Assembly: GCA_028826165.1 (NCBI GenBank)
Contig: JAPDFW010000080.1
Coordinates: 186,001 to 250,000 of the forward strand
Direction: 5' to 3'
DNA length: 64,000 nt
Source of the DNA: Anaeramoeba ignava
Taxonomy: Eukaryota > Metamonada > Anaeramoebidae
Shown: piece after piece, positions 1 to 8,810 of the stretch
Position numbering within the stretch: position 1 is the stretch's first letter
How the letters are laid out: every line of letters begins with the position of its first letter
Position numbers and translations under genes: made by a program
The notes under the pieces: model-generated
The model's input: the letters and a program-made list of their open reading frames with translations, nothing else
What the model was told of the DNA's origin: nothing
Databases searched by the model: none

Positions 1-1736
1 TAATTTTGGATCTTGATTTGAATTTTCTTTTTGAGAAACTGCTTTAACTTTTATATCAATATAAGCATTTGGACCAAAAAAGTGATTTTCATCTAAAGAA
101 AGTTTCCAATAACTTGCATAACGTCCTGGTTCTTCATGTGCAAAAAATACAAGACTCACATCTTTAAATTCATTTGGAAAAATTTCTCCAACTTCAATTG
201 GTTTTATATCGTGGAAAATATCTCCTGTTTTATAACATAATTTGGTTGTTTTTGGAAGTGGTTCTCGTGATTGGTTCGTTATTCGCCATTTTTGTAGAGA
301 TTGATCTCCTGGTTTTAGTATAAATTTATCTTTCACTAATGTCTCGATTTTCACTGAGAATTCTGTTATTGTTGATTCGTTCATTTGTGTAGAATCTAGT
401 ATTATTCTGTTATCATTATTTTTTGATTTGGATTTTTTGATCTCTATCAAATGAATTATTATTTTAATTTTGATTTTAATTTTGATTTTGATTTTGAATT
501 TGATTTTGATTTTGATTTTGATTTTGATTTTAATTTTAATTTTGATTTTGATTTTGATTTTGATTTTGATTTTAAATTTGATTTTGATTTTGATTTTGAT
601 TTTGATTTTGATTTTGATTTTGAATTTGATTTTGATTTTGAATTTGAATTTGATTTTAATTTTGATTTTGATTTTGATTTTGATTTTGATTTTGATTTTG
701 ATTTAAATTTGATTTAGATTTTGATTTTGAATTTGATTTTGATTTTGATTTTGATTTTGATTTTGATTTTGATTTTGATTTTGATTTTGATTTTAATTTT
801 AATTTTGATTTTGATTTTAATTTTGATTTTGAATTTGATTTTAATTTTAATTTTAATTTTGATTTTGATTTTGATTTATATTTTGATTTTTGATTTTGAT
901 TTTGATTTTGATTTTTGATTTTTGAATTTGATTTTTGATTTTGATTTTGATTTTGATTTTGATTTTTGATTTTTGATTTTGATTTTGATTTTGAATTTTG
1001 ATTTTGATTTTGATTTTGATTTTGATTTTGATTTTGATTTTGATTTTGATTTTGATTTTGATTTTGAATTTGATTTTGATTTTGATTTTTGATTTTGATT
1101 TTGATTTTGATTTTGATTTTTTGATTTTGATTTTTGATTTTGATTTTGATTTTGATTTGATTTTGATTTTTGATTTTTTTAATTTTGATTTTAATTTTGA
1201 TTTTTAATTTTGATTTTATTTTGATTTTGATTTTGATTTCTTTGATTTTTTGATTTTGATTTTGATTTTGATTTTGATTTTGATTTTGATTTTGATTTTG
1301 ATTTTTGATTTTGATTTTGATTTTGATTTTGATTTTGATTTTGATTTTGATTTTGATTTTTGATTTTGATTTTGATTTTGATTTTGATTTTGATTTTGAT
1401 TTTGATTTTGATTTTAATTTTAATTTTGATTTTGATTTTAATTTTAATTTTAATTTTGATTTTAAATTTGGAACTAAAAGAAAAAAAAAAGTTTTGTTTA
1501 ATAAAAAATTTACTAAGAAATAAAATATCAAATTTTGTTAAAGAATCTTTTAAATCACTTTGTTTTGTTATCCTAATCCAATCACCTTCAGAATCCTTAT
1601 AAAAAATAGATTTAATTTCTGAACAAGAAATTAAATTTGAAATTTTTTCAAAAAAATCTTTTAAAGAAATTTCTGAATTAATTTCCGTTGAAAATTCTTG
1701 ATTTTCAAATTGAATAATTGAGGGAATTGCTTGCAT
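1..1736 (-). CDS. NBR1-like autophagy receptor (PB1 + four-tryptophan domain), C-terminus off the left edge
   Basis: Two exons are visible, 1736..1514 and 443..1. Exon 1 encodes a PB1 domain (about residues 1-73) with a clear OPCA motif, YKDSEGDW followed by a Gln-Ser-Asp-Leu helix start. Exon 2 encodes an NBR1-type four-tryptophan (FW) domain: KWRITNQS near its start, then EEPGRYASYWKLSLDENHFFGP. In NBR1 and ILRUN proteins this fold binds cargo or partners, and PB1 mediates oligomerisation in selective autophagy. The exons join in frame (CTT A + AG ATC) across a 1070-nt intron, GTAAAT...GATAG, made almost wholly of a hexanucleotide repeat. No ZZ zinc finger lies between PB1 and FW, unlike animal NBR1. 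UBA or LIR motifs would lie beyond the edge. It is divergently transcribed from the SAC3 gene 137 bp away. The family call is good; orthology is inference. Confidence 0.65.
460..1470. repeat. Hexanucleotide (GATTTT)n tract filling the intron of the NBR1-like gene
   Basis: About 1 kb of GATTTT units with AATTTT variants and occasional extra T that shift phase. Sense-strand reading gives Lys-Ile, Lys-Ser or Asn-Gln in its three frames with phase breaks, so it cannot be one clean coding tract. Bracketing GT and AG signals (1513 and 444) join the PB1 and FW exons in frame, so I read it as intronic. Confidence 0.8.
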
Positions 1737-1873
1737 TTTTTATTTATATTTTTATTTCTGTTTTTATTTATGTTCTTATTTGTTTTATTTTGCTTTTTAA
1801 AAAAAGAAAAAAGAAAAAAAATGAAAAAATAAATTTTTATTATTTTTCTTTTTTAAATTCGATTTATTCTTAA

Positions 1874-3294
1874 ATGGAAAATAAAAAATCCTTTAATTTT
1901 AATAAATCTAAAAATTTTCAATTCAAAAAAAGAAATTTTCAATTTAAAAAAAAAAGAAATTCCAAATTTAAAAATCGGAAACTAAAATTTACAGAAGAAA
2001 ATATTAATGATCAAAAAAATAATAAAAAAAATAATATTTCCAATAATACACTTAAAGGAACATGTGAAGAAATGTGTCCTAAAAACGAATATATTCTTAG
2101 AAATAGAATTAAAGATTTTAGTTTTTTCGAAACTGATATAAAAACATTAAATACAAAAACTCCCAAAATGGACATAAATTTGGCTGTAAAAAAATATCCT
2201 AAAACAGGGAAAAAACCTGATCCAAAAAATATAAGAACTTTAGCTACTTTAAATAATACAATGAATTATTTAATTGATAGAATTCTTGATCGAGAAGATC
2301 GATCATTTCATGAAGTTTATTCTTTTCTTCGTGACAGAATTAGAGGTGTTATTCAAGATGTGACTTGCCAAAATATTAGAGGGAAATATGCCATTTCCAT
2401 TTATGAACAAGCGATTAGATTTCGTATAATTTTTTAATTGATATTTTTTGATCCAAAAAAAAATAATTATCAAAATGTTTAATAATTTTTTTTTCTTGTT
2501 TTTTTTTTTGAAATAAAAATATATTTATATAAAAAGATATTTTATCTGATTATGAACTTTGTGAAAGAAATCAAGATGAATTTGATCAAATACAAAATAC
2601 AGATTTAATAATGAAATATTTGATATCTTTGATGGAATTATATGATTTCAACAGAAAAAATAAAGAAAATCAAAATCAAAATCAAAATCAAAATCAAAAT
2701 CAAAATCTAAATCTAAATCAAAATCAAAATCAAAATAATATAAATCAGAATGAAGCAGAATTTAGAGCATATCATTTACTTATTGTTGCAAATTCAACAG
2801 AAATTAATTATTTAAATATTCCAAAAGAAATACTTGTTTCAGAACAATTTCAATTTGCACTTGAAATTTACTCACATTTTCATAATTTAAATTTATTCCA
2901 ATTTTTTAAACTTAAAAATAAATCAACATTTCTTCAAATGTGTTTGATAAATCGATTATCAAATGAATTAAGAATAAATGGAATAAAAATACTGAAAAAA
3001 GCAACATATTATTCAAGATGTAAATGGTTTCCAATTCAAGATCTTTTAGAATTACTTGGATTTGAACAGAAAAAAGAAATGATTATTTTTTTAAATTCAA
3101 TTGGAATCAAAGAAATGGATGAAAAATCTGTAAATATTTATCAATTTAATTCAAATGAAGCTAATTTCCCAGTTTGTTTAAGATTTTTTGATTTCAAATT
3201 ATTGGGATTGAAAAGAAGTGATATTATAAAGAAAGAATATAAGATAATAATTTCTTCAAAGATGAAATGGATTGAAGAAAATTCCATTTTTTGA
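1874..3294 (+). CDS. SAC3/GANP-domain protein (TREX-2/THP3-type)
   Basis: Exons 1874..2423 and 2537..3294 join across a 113-nt intron (GTATAA...AAAAG) to give 435 residues; the splice restores RFHILSDYE. The family hallmark GTCEEMCP is at about residue 57, after a very basic Lys/Phe/Asn N-terminus. It is followed by the AVKKYPKT and IRTLATLNNTMNYL helices and FLRDRIRGVIQD. These match the SAC3/GANP/THP3 fold, a PCI-like scaffold for mRNA export or processing complexes. An Asn-Gln insertion (2671..2740) sits in a loop. The protein lacks the long extensions of human MCM3AP/GANP and is closer in size to SAC3D1. It is convergent with the BTB-TLDc gene 106 bp downstream. Family call strong; TREX-2 versus THP3 role unresolved. 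Confidence 0.85.
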
Positions 3295-3400
3295 AAAGAA
3301 AATAAAGAATAATATTAAATATTAGAATTGTGAATGAATTTTTAATTTTTAATTTGAAAAAAAAAAGAAAAAAAAAAGAAGAAGATTAAGTTATTAATTT

Positions 3401-5182
3401 TTAAATGAAATAAGTTTCAAGTTCTTCAACTTTCCATTTATGATAGGAACCAGCTAGATAATTATTAGCAGGAATAGTTCCATGACGAATTCCATCAGGG
3501 AGATTATAACTACAACCAAAATGAGCCCAACCAGGTTGCAAATCAGTACTTAAAAAAATATCACCTTGACTTGAATAACCGAAATTAGGTCCATATTTTG
3601 AGTTATATCGAATAGCTGTTTCTTCATATCCCTTTTTGATTGTGAATTTCTCAGGGTTTCTATTATTTTTATCATTTCTGAGCGTAAAAATGAATGCATT
3701 TGAATCAACAACATATCCCGCTAAAGATTGAGTAGATCTTGTATCTTTTTTCCATTTTGATTTGTCTGTTGTCCATCCAACTTCTGTAAATCCCCCAAAA
3801 ACAAAATTATCTGTTGTTTTGATGATCACTAATGTTTTTCCTTTGTTGTCGCAAATTTCATGCCATTTTTGTGAATCAAATCCGTCTCTTTTTGCGGAAT
3901 ATCCTAATTTCATTTTGGAAAAGAACACATCATCATTGATCCATTCTTTTAATTTCTTGAAATGCTCTTTTTCTTGAACTATTGATGATTTGAATTTGAG
4001 TCTGAATCGTGATTTGAAGATGAGACAATTTTGAATTTGAATTTGAATTTGATTTTGAATTTGATTTTGATTTTGATTTTGATTTTGATTTTGATTTTGA
4101 TTTTGATTTTGATTTAGATTTTGAATTTGATTTTGATTTTGATTTTGATTTTGATTTAGATTTTGAATTTGATTTTGAATTTGAATTTGATTTAGATTTT
4201 GAATTTGATTTTGATTTTGATTTTGATTTTGATTTTGATTTTGAATTTGATTTATATTTAGATTTTGATTTAGATTTAGATTTAGATTTTGATTTTGATT
4301 TTGATTTAGATTTATATTTAGATTTAGATTTTGATTTTCTTTTTCTTTTTGGAGAAATTCCTGTAATTCCTTTTTATTTTCTGGAGTATTTCGGAAAAAT
4401 TGATATTGAGTTAATTTTTTTGAAATTTCGATTGGAAGGATATCTTCTTTCAAAGTTAAATCAAGTTCCTTTCTTGAAAAATCAATAAACCGAATTTTGG
4501 TGATAATATTTGAGAGCCGATCTTGTATTTTCTCGTTACCTTTTTGGAGAGTCGTATTGATTTTATTTTTCCCCCATTTGATTAATGCTTGAAAAAGCTC
4601 AAATTCATAAGTTTGAATTTCATCATTTGATAAAATGAAATTTAAATGTTTTTCTTCAAGTCCAAGAAAAAATGGAGTTTTGATAAATTCATTCAAATTT
4701 TCCAAGATGAATTGATAAGAAGAAAGTGTTAAACGAGATAAGTTCATTGATTCGGATAATTTAAGAATATCAACAACAGTTTCAAATTGCAATATTTTTT
4801 TGATAAAATTCAAAGAAAATTCAATTAGTTCCTCAATTAGATATCTTGAAGAAAAAACCAAAATCTCAATTGCATTTTCTAAATTAATATTAATTTTTCC
4901 TGAATAAAAGTAATTCAGAATTGAGGGGATAATTGGAGTTGAATAATCTTGTAAAATCAATTTGTTTTCTTTGAAATTTTCGGTTTTTGAATTGAAAAGA
5001 GATTTAAAATATTGACTTCTTGAAGAAAGAATTGATTTGTGGCATTTGAATGAAATTTGTTTTACTTCTTTGTTTTGTTGGCAAACTATTTCAAAATCAA
5101 AATGGTTTTCTTGTTGATTTTGGTTTTGGAATAAATTTTTGAAATCGTTAGAGAGTTTTTCTAAATTTGAATAAGTTTGCAT
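3401..5182 (-). CDS. BTB-BACK-TLDc protein with Asn/Gln-rich linker
   Basis: One exon, 593 residues. A BTB/POZ domain (about 27-130) carries FKCHKSILSSRSQYFKSLF. A helical BACK-like region runs to about 275. Residues 279-384 are an Asn-Gln/Asn-Leu/Ile-Gln repeat, and 407-593 form a TLDc domain with LGYSAKRDGFDSQKWH, FVFGGFTEVGW and AFIFTLRN. BTB domains form dimers and often recruit Cullin-3. TLDc domains occur in OXR1/NCOA7 V-ATPase regulators and in many protist BTB proteins. A paralogue with the same layout lies at 7141. The start ATG is followed by an MQTYSNLEKLSNDFKNL stretch that resembles the paralogue's N-terminus, which supports the chosen start. Function cannot be narrowed from sequence alone. 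Confidence 0.9.
   Translation of the reverse strand: MQTYSNLEKLSNDFKNLFQNQNQQENHFDFEIVCQQNKEVKQISFKCHKSILSSRSQYFKSLFNSKTENFKENKLILQDYSTPIIPSILNYFYSGKININLENAIEILVFSSRYLIEELIEFSLNFIKKILQFETVVDILKLSESMNLSRLTLSSYQFILENLNEFIKTPFFLGLEEKHLNFILSNDEIQTYEFELFQALIKWGKNKINTTLQKGNEKIQDRLSNIITKIRFIDFSRKELDLTLKEDILPIEISKKLTQYQFFRNTPENKKELQEFLQKEKENQNLNLNINLNQNQNQNLNLNLNQNLNINQIQNQNQNQNQNQNQIQNLNQIQIQNQIQNLNQNQNQNQNQIQNLNQNQNQNQNQNQNQNQNQIQNQIQIQIQNCLIFKSRFRLKFKSSIVQEKEHFKKLKEWINDDVFFSKMKLGYSAKRDGFDSQKWHEICDNKGKTLVIIKTTDNFVFGGFTEVGWTTDKSKWKKDTRSTQSLAGYVVDSNAFIFTLRNDKNNRNPEKFTIKKGYEETAIRYNSKYGPNFGYSSQGDIFLSTDLQPGWAHFGCSYNLPDGIRHGTIPANNYLAGSYHKWKVEELETYFI
4030..4345. repeat. Coding Asn-Gln/Asn-Leu hexanucleotide tract in the BTB-TLDc gene
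   Basis: GATTTT/GATTTA/GAATTT units read in the minus sense as Asn-Gln, Asn-Leu and Ile-Gln, without a stop or frameshift, between the BACK-like and TLDc regions. Confidence 0.9.
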
Positions 5183-5472
5183 TTTTGGTTTGGCAAAGAA
5201 AAAAGAAAAAAGAAAAAAGAAAAAGAAAAAGAAAAAGATTTGGTTTATTTTTTTTTTTTGATAAAAATGAAAATGAAAATGAAAATGAAAATGAAAATGA
5301 AAATGAAAAAAAATTTTGTTTTGTTTTGTTTTGTTTTGTTTTGTTTTATTTTTTGTTTTTTATTTGTTTTGAATGTTTAATTTTGATTTGTATTTTGATT
5401 GGTAATAATTATTAAGAAACAAAAAGAAAAAGAAAAAGAAAAAGAAAAAGAAAAAAACGGATTTTTTGGATT
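5183..5472. other. Intergenic region with GAAAAT and TTTTG microsatellites
   Basis: The spacer between the BTB-TLDc start and the CK2 alpha stop (both minus strand) holds short pure-A/G runs, about eight GAAAAT units near 5265..5310, five TTTTG units near 5315..5347, and a GAAAAA run at 5425..5455. No gene-like sequence is visible. It probably carries the BTB-TLDc promoter and the CK2 3-prime end. Confidence 0.6.
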
Positions 5473-7018
5473 TTATTTGAGATCGTTAAAATAGGAATGT
5501 TTCATAGCTTCATTTGCAGAAAGTCTTTTTGAATGATCATAAACAAGAAGACGAGAAAGAAGATCAACAGCATCAGAAGAACAAAGATGAGAATTAGAAT
5601 CTGAAATGAAGGAAGACCATTCCTTTTTTGGAAAAGCCTTCAATTTAGAAGAGTATTGTTGAGGAAGTTTAATTTTGAATTTTTCAAGATATTCAAAAAA
5701 TTCTTCAGTTCCAAGAATTTTATTAATTTGTTCAAGTTGATCGTTATTGTCAGATCCTTTAAAAAGTGGAATTGTACGAAAAATGATAGAACCAAGTAAA
5801 CAACCAAAAGCCCACATATCAACGGAATAATCGTAACGAGTGAACCCAGCAAGAAGCTCTGGGGCCTTGAAGTATCTTGAGGCAACACGGACGTTGTACT
5901 CCTTACCGGGGTGGTAGAACTCAGCTAAGCCCCAGTCGATGATGCGCAAGACATCCTTGCTTGGGTTATACATGATGTTATGCGGCTTGATGTCGCGGTG
6001 CATGATGCCATGTGAGTGGGCATATTCAATGGCTTTTAGGACTTCAAATAAATATTTTTTTGCTTGATGATCAGTGAAATTGTCATATAACTCTTTGTAA
6101 TCCTCATTTTCTAAATGTTCCAGAATTAGTGCTCGTGTGGAGCAATGTTCGTCACGAACAATGTCGATTAGTTCTACTATATTGGGTCCGCCTCTTAGGT
6201 TCTCTAAAACTTTCACTTCTCTTTTCATTTTGTTTTTTCTTACTGGTTTTAATGCTTTAATTATGCATTTATTTCCTGTTGTTTTGTCAAATCCTTCAAA
6301 TACATCGCTGTATTTCCCTCTTCCAACATAATCATTTATCTCAAAGTTTGATGTTTTCCCCCATTTTATTGAATAGTTCTCGTAATCCCAATAATCTTTT
6401 GGTTGTTGAGTATTCACATCCGGATACACTCTTGAAACATCTATTTTCCAAATTATATATTTATTTACATATTTATTTATATATTTATTTATATATTTAT
6501 TTATATATTTATTTATTAATTTATTTATATAATTATTTATATATTTATTTATATAATTATTTATATAATTATTTATATATTTATTTATATATTTATTTAT
6601 ATATTTATTTATATATTTATTTATAAATTTATTTATATATTTATTTATATAATTATTTATATATCTATATATTTATTTATATATCTATATATTTATTTAT
6701 ATATCTATATATTTATTTATATATTAATTTATATATTTATTTATATATTTATTTATATAATTATTTATATATTTATTTATATATTTATTTATATATTTAT
6801 TTATATATTTATTTATATATTTATTTATATATTTATTTATACATTTATTTATTTATTTATTTATATATTTATTTATATATTTATTTATATATTAATTTAT
6901 ATATTTATTTATAAATTTATTTATAAATTTATTTATTAATTTATTTATATATTTATTTATTAATTTATTTATATATTTATTTAGAAATCAATCTTAATTC
7001 TAATTTCTTACACATCAT
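5473..7018 (-). CDS. CSNK2A: Casein kinase 2 catalytic subunit alpha
   Basis: The main exon 6440..5473 encodes a full CK2 alpha: [17 protein letters not shown] at the N-terminus, glycine loop [19 protein letters not shown], and [12 protein letters not shown] instead of DFG is diagnostic of CK2. It also has [10 protein letters not shown] and [10 protein letters not shown]. No ATG exists in frame in this exon before coding similarity begins; the first in-frame triplet near 6429 is GTG. Upstream, ATG ATG T (7018..7012) followed by GTAAG pairs with AATAG at 6441 across a 571-nt octamer-repeat intron and gives [12 protein letters not shown] in frame, matching the family's RVYPDVN-type start. The product is 324 residues. 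It is a constitutive Ser/Thr kinase that favours acidic S-x-x-D/E sites. The first exon is inference; the kinase is certain. Confidence 0.93.
6455..6985. repeat. Octanucleotide (ATTTATAT)n tract filling CK2 alpha intron 1
   Basis: About 65 copies of an 8-bp ATTTATAT unit with a few AATTATTT and ATCTATAT variants. It lies wholly inside the inferred 571-nt intron (6441..7011). Confidence 0.85.
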
Positions 7019-7140
7019 TTTTTTTAGCTTTAAATTTTAATTGAGTTTTTTTTTTGTAAATTGTTTAATTAAAAAAGGGAAAAAAAATGAAAAAAATGAA
7101 AAATTTATTTTTTATTTTCTTTTTTTTTATTTAAATAAAA
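7019..7140. promoter_or_regulatory. 122-bp divergent promoter region between CK2 alpha and the BTB-TLDc gene
   Basis: A head-to-head gap of 122 bp. It contains AAATGAAAAA-type repeats (7084..7110) followed by T-rich and A-rich runs. Similar elements precede several other starts here, for example at 1828, 30280, 43920, 55217 and 59340. Promoter function is inferred only from position and recurrence. Confidence 0.4.
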
Positions 7141-8775
7141 ATGTTAAATCAAACATTTTCAAATTATAATAAACTTTCTGAAGATCTAAAACAACTCTTA
7201 TCAACATCTAACAGAGAAAATAAATACAGTGATTTTGAAATTATCATTTCACAAGCACAAAAAACACAGAAAACAAACACAGAATTCAAAAAAACAATTT
7301 TTAAATGTCACCGTTCAATTTTAAGTATAAGAAGTGAATATTTTCAAGGTTTATTTCGAAGTGGAATGAAGGAATCCCAAGAAGGCTGTGTAGAATTGCA
7401 TTCTATTTCTCCAGAAATAATGGAATCTATTCTTGGTTTTATTTATACAGGAAACATCAAAATTACTCATGATGACGCACTGGAAATTTTAATTGCTTTT
7501 CGACAGCTATTGATTCTTGATGAAAATTTATTTGATTTTCTTATAAACTATATAAAAACAAATTTGGATTGCAATAATGTTTTACAAGTTTTGAGTTTTG
7601 CTCAGAATTTTAATTTTGTTGATCTTTATAATATTTGCTTTGATTTTATTAAAGAAAACATTCTTGGTTTAATTCAATCACAAGAATTTTTACATTTCAA
7701 TCCTGAATTATTAAAAAATGTTCTTGAATCAGATGATTTAAGAATTGTGGAAGAAATGGATTTGTTTAATGCACTTGTTAATTGGGGAAAAAATCAGGAA
7801 TTATTAAATCCGATTGTTGATTCTATTAATTCTGAAAAGAGTCTGAAAAAAAGAATTCAGGATTTTATATATTTGATTCGTTTTTGTGATATTGATCAGG
7901 ATAATATGAAGCAAATATATGAAAATAAATTAGTATCAAAAAAGATTAAGGAAGAGATTAAAAAATATGAAGAAAATAAAAATCAAAATGAAAATGAAAA
8001 TGAAAATAAAAATCAAAATGAAAATGAAAATCAAAATATAAATCAAAATGAAAATGAAAATCAAAATGAAAATGAAAATCAAAATCAAAATCAAAATCAA
8101 ATTGAAAATCAAAATCAAAATCAAAATCAAAATCAAAATATAAATAAAATGTTTTATTCAAGAAAAATTCTTGCAAATATAAGCTCGATTCTAAAAAATA
8201 TTGAAAACAAATATCATCGCATTCTTAGAGTATGGATTAATAACGATGATTTTCTAAAAAATATAGAATTAGTATATTCAGCAAAAAGAGATGGTTTTAA
8301 TGGATTAGCGTTTCATTCACGTTGTGATGGAAGAGGAAAATCACTTGTATTATATAAAACAGTGAGTGGTTTTATTTTTGGAGGATTTACAAATAAAGGA
8401 TGGTCAAAATCAGCAGATAAAAATAATGCTTCAAGATATATTACTGACAAACATGCATTTATATTCAGCTTGAAAAGTGGAAAAGATCCAAATAGAAAAC
8501 CCCAAAAATTCTGTATAAAAAAAGGTTATGAAGACGGTGCTATTTTTTATGGAATGGATCATGGTCCGCAATTTAGTATTGATATTGGCTTATATCAAAA
8601 TGAAAGAAATCCCTCAAAAAATTATAATATTTTGTTCTCAAGATTTGGATACCGTTATGAATTACCAGAAGGTTTTAAAGAAAATGGAAAGGAAGCTCAA
8701 TGTTATTTTGCTGGAAAAGAAAATGATTGGGGTTTATTAGAAATTGAAGTTTTCCAAGAAAAGATTCAAAAATGA
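7141..8775 (+). CDS. BTB-BACK-TLDc protein with Asn/Glu/Gln linker
   Basis: One exon, 544 residues, paralogous in layout to the gene at 3401. The BTB domain (about 24-130) has FKCHRSILSIRSEYFQGLFRSGMKES. A BACK-like helical region follows. Residues about 279-335 are an Asn-Glu/Asn-Gln repeat. The TLDc domain (about 358-544) has LVYSAKRDGFNGLAFHSRC, FIFGGFTNKGW and HAFIFSLKSGK. The first residues, MLNQTFSNYNKLSEDLKQLL, parallel the other copy. Function is likely scaffolding or Cullin-3 adaptor plus a TLDc effector, by family analogy only. Its stop codon is only 35 bp from the convergent NEK kinase stop. Confidence 0.9.
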   Translation: MLNQTFSNYNKLSEDLKQLLSTSNRENKYSDFEIIISQAQKTQKTNTEFKKTIFKCHRSILSIRSEYFQGLFRSGMKESQEGCVELHSISPEIMESILGFIYTGNIKITHDDALEILIAFRQLLILDENLFDFLINYIKTNLDCNNVLQVLSFAQNFNFVDLYNICFDFIKENILGLIQSQEFLHFNPELLKNVLESDDLRIVEEMDLFNALVNWGKNQELLNPIVDSINSEKSLKKRIQDFIYLIRFCDIDQDNMKQIYENKLVSKKIKEEIKKYEENKNQNENENENKNQNENENQNINQNENENQNENENQNQNQNQIENQNQNQNQNQNINKMFYSRKILANISSILKNIENKYHRILRVWINNDDFLKNIELVYSAKRDGFNGLAFHSRCDGRGKSLVLYKTVSGFIFGGFTNKGWSKSADKNNASRYITDKHAFIFSLKSGKDPNRKPQKFCIKKGYEDGAIFYGMDHGPQFSIDIGLYQNERNPSKNYNILFSRFGYRYELPEGFKENGKEAQCYFAGKENDWGLLEIEVFQEKIQK

Positions 8776-8810
8776 AAAATAAAAATAATTAAAATCACTT
8801 TTGATTTTGT

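Noticed and set aside
451-1523. Several open frames of Phe-Asp, Ile-Leu or Lys-Ile dipeptides on both strands
   Set aside because: They are translations of a stop-free hexamer repeat. Flanking splice sites place the tract inside an intron of the NBR1-like gene.
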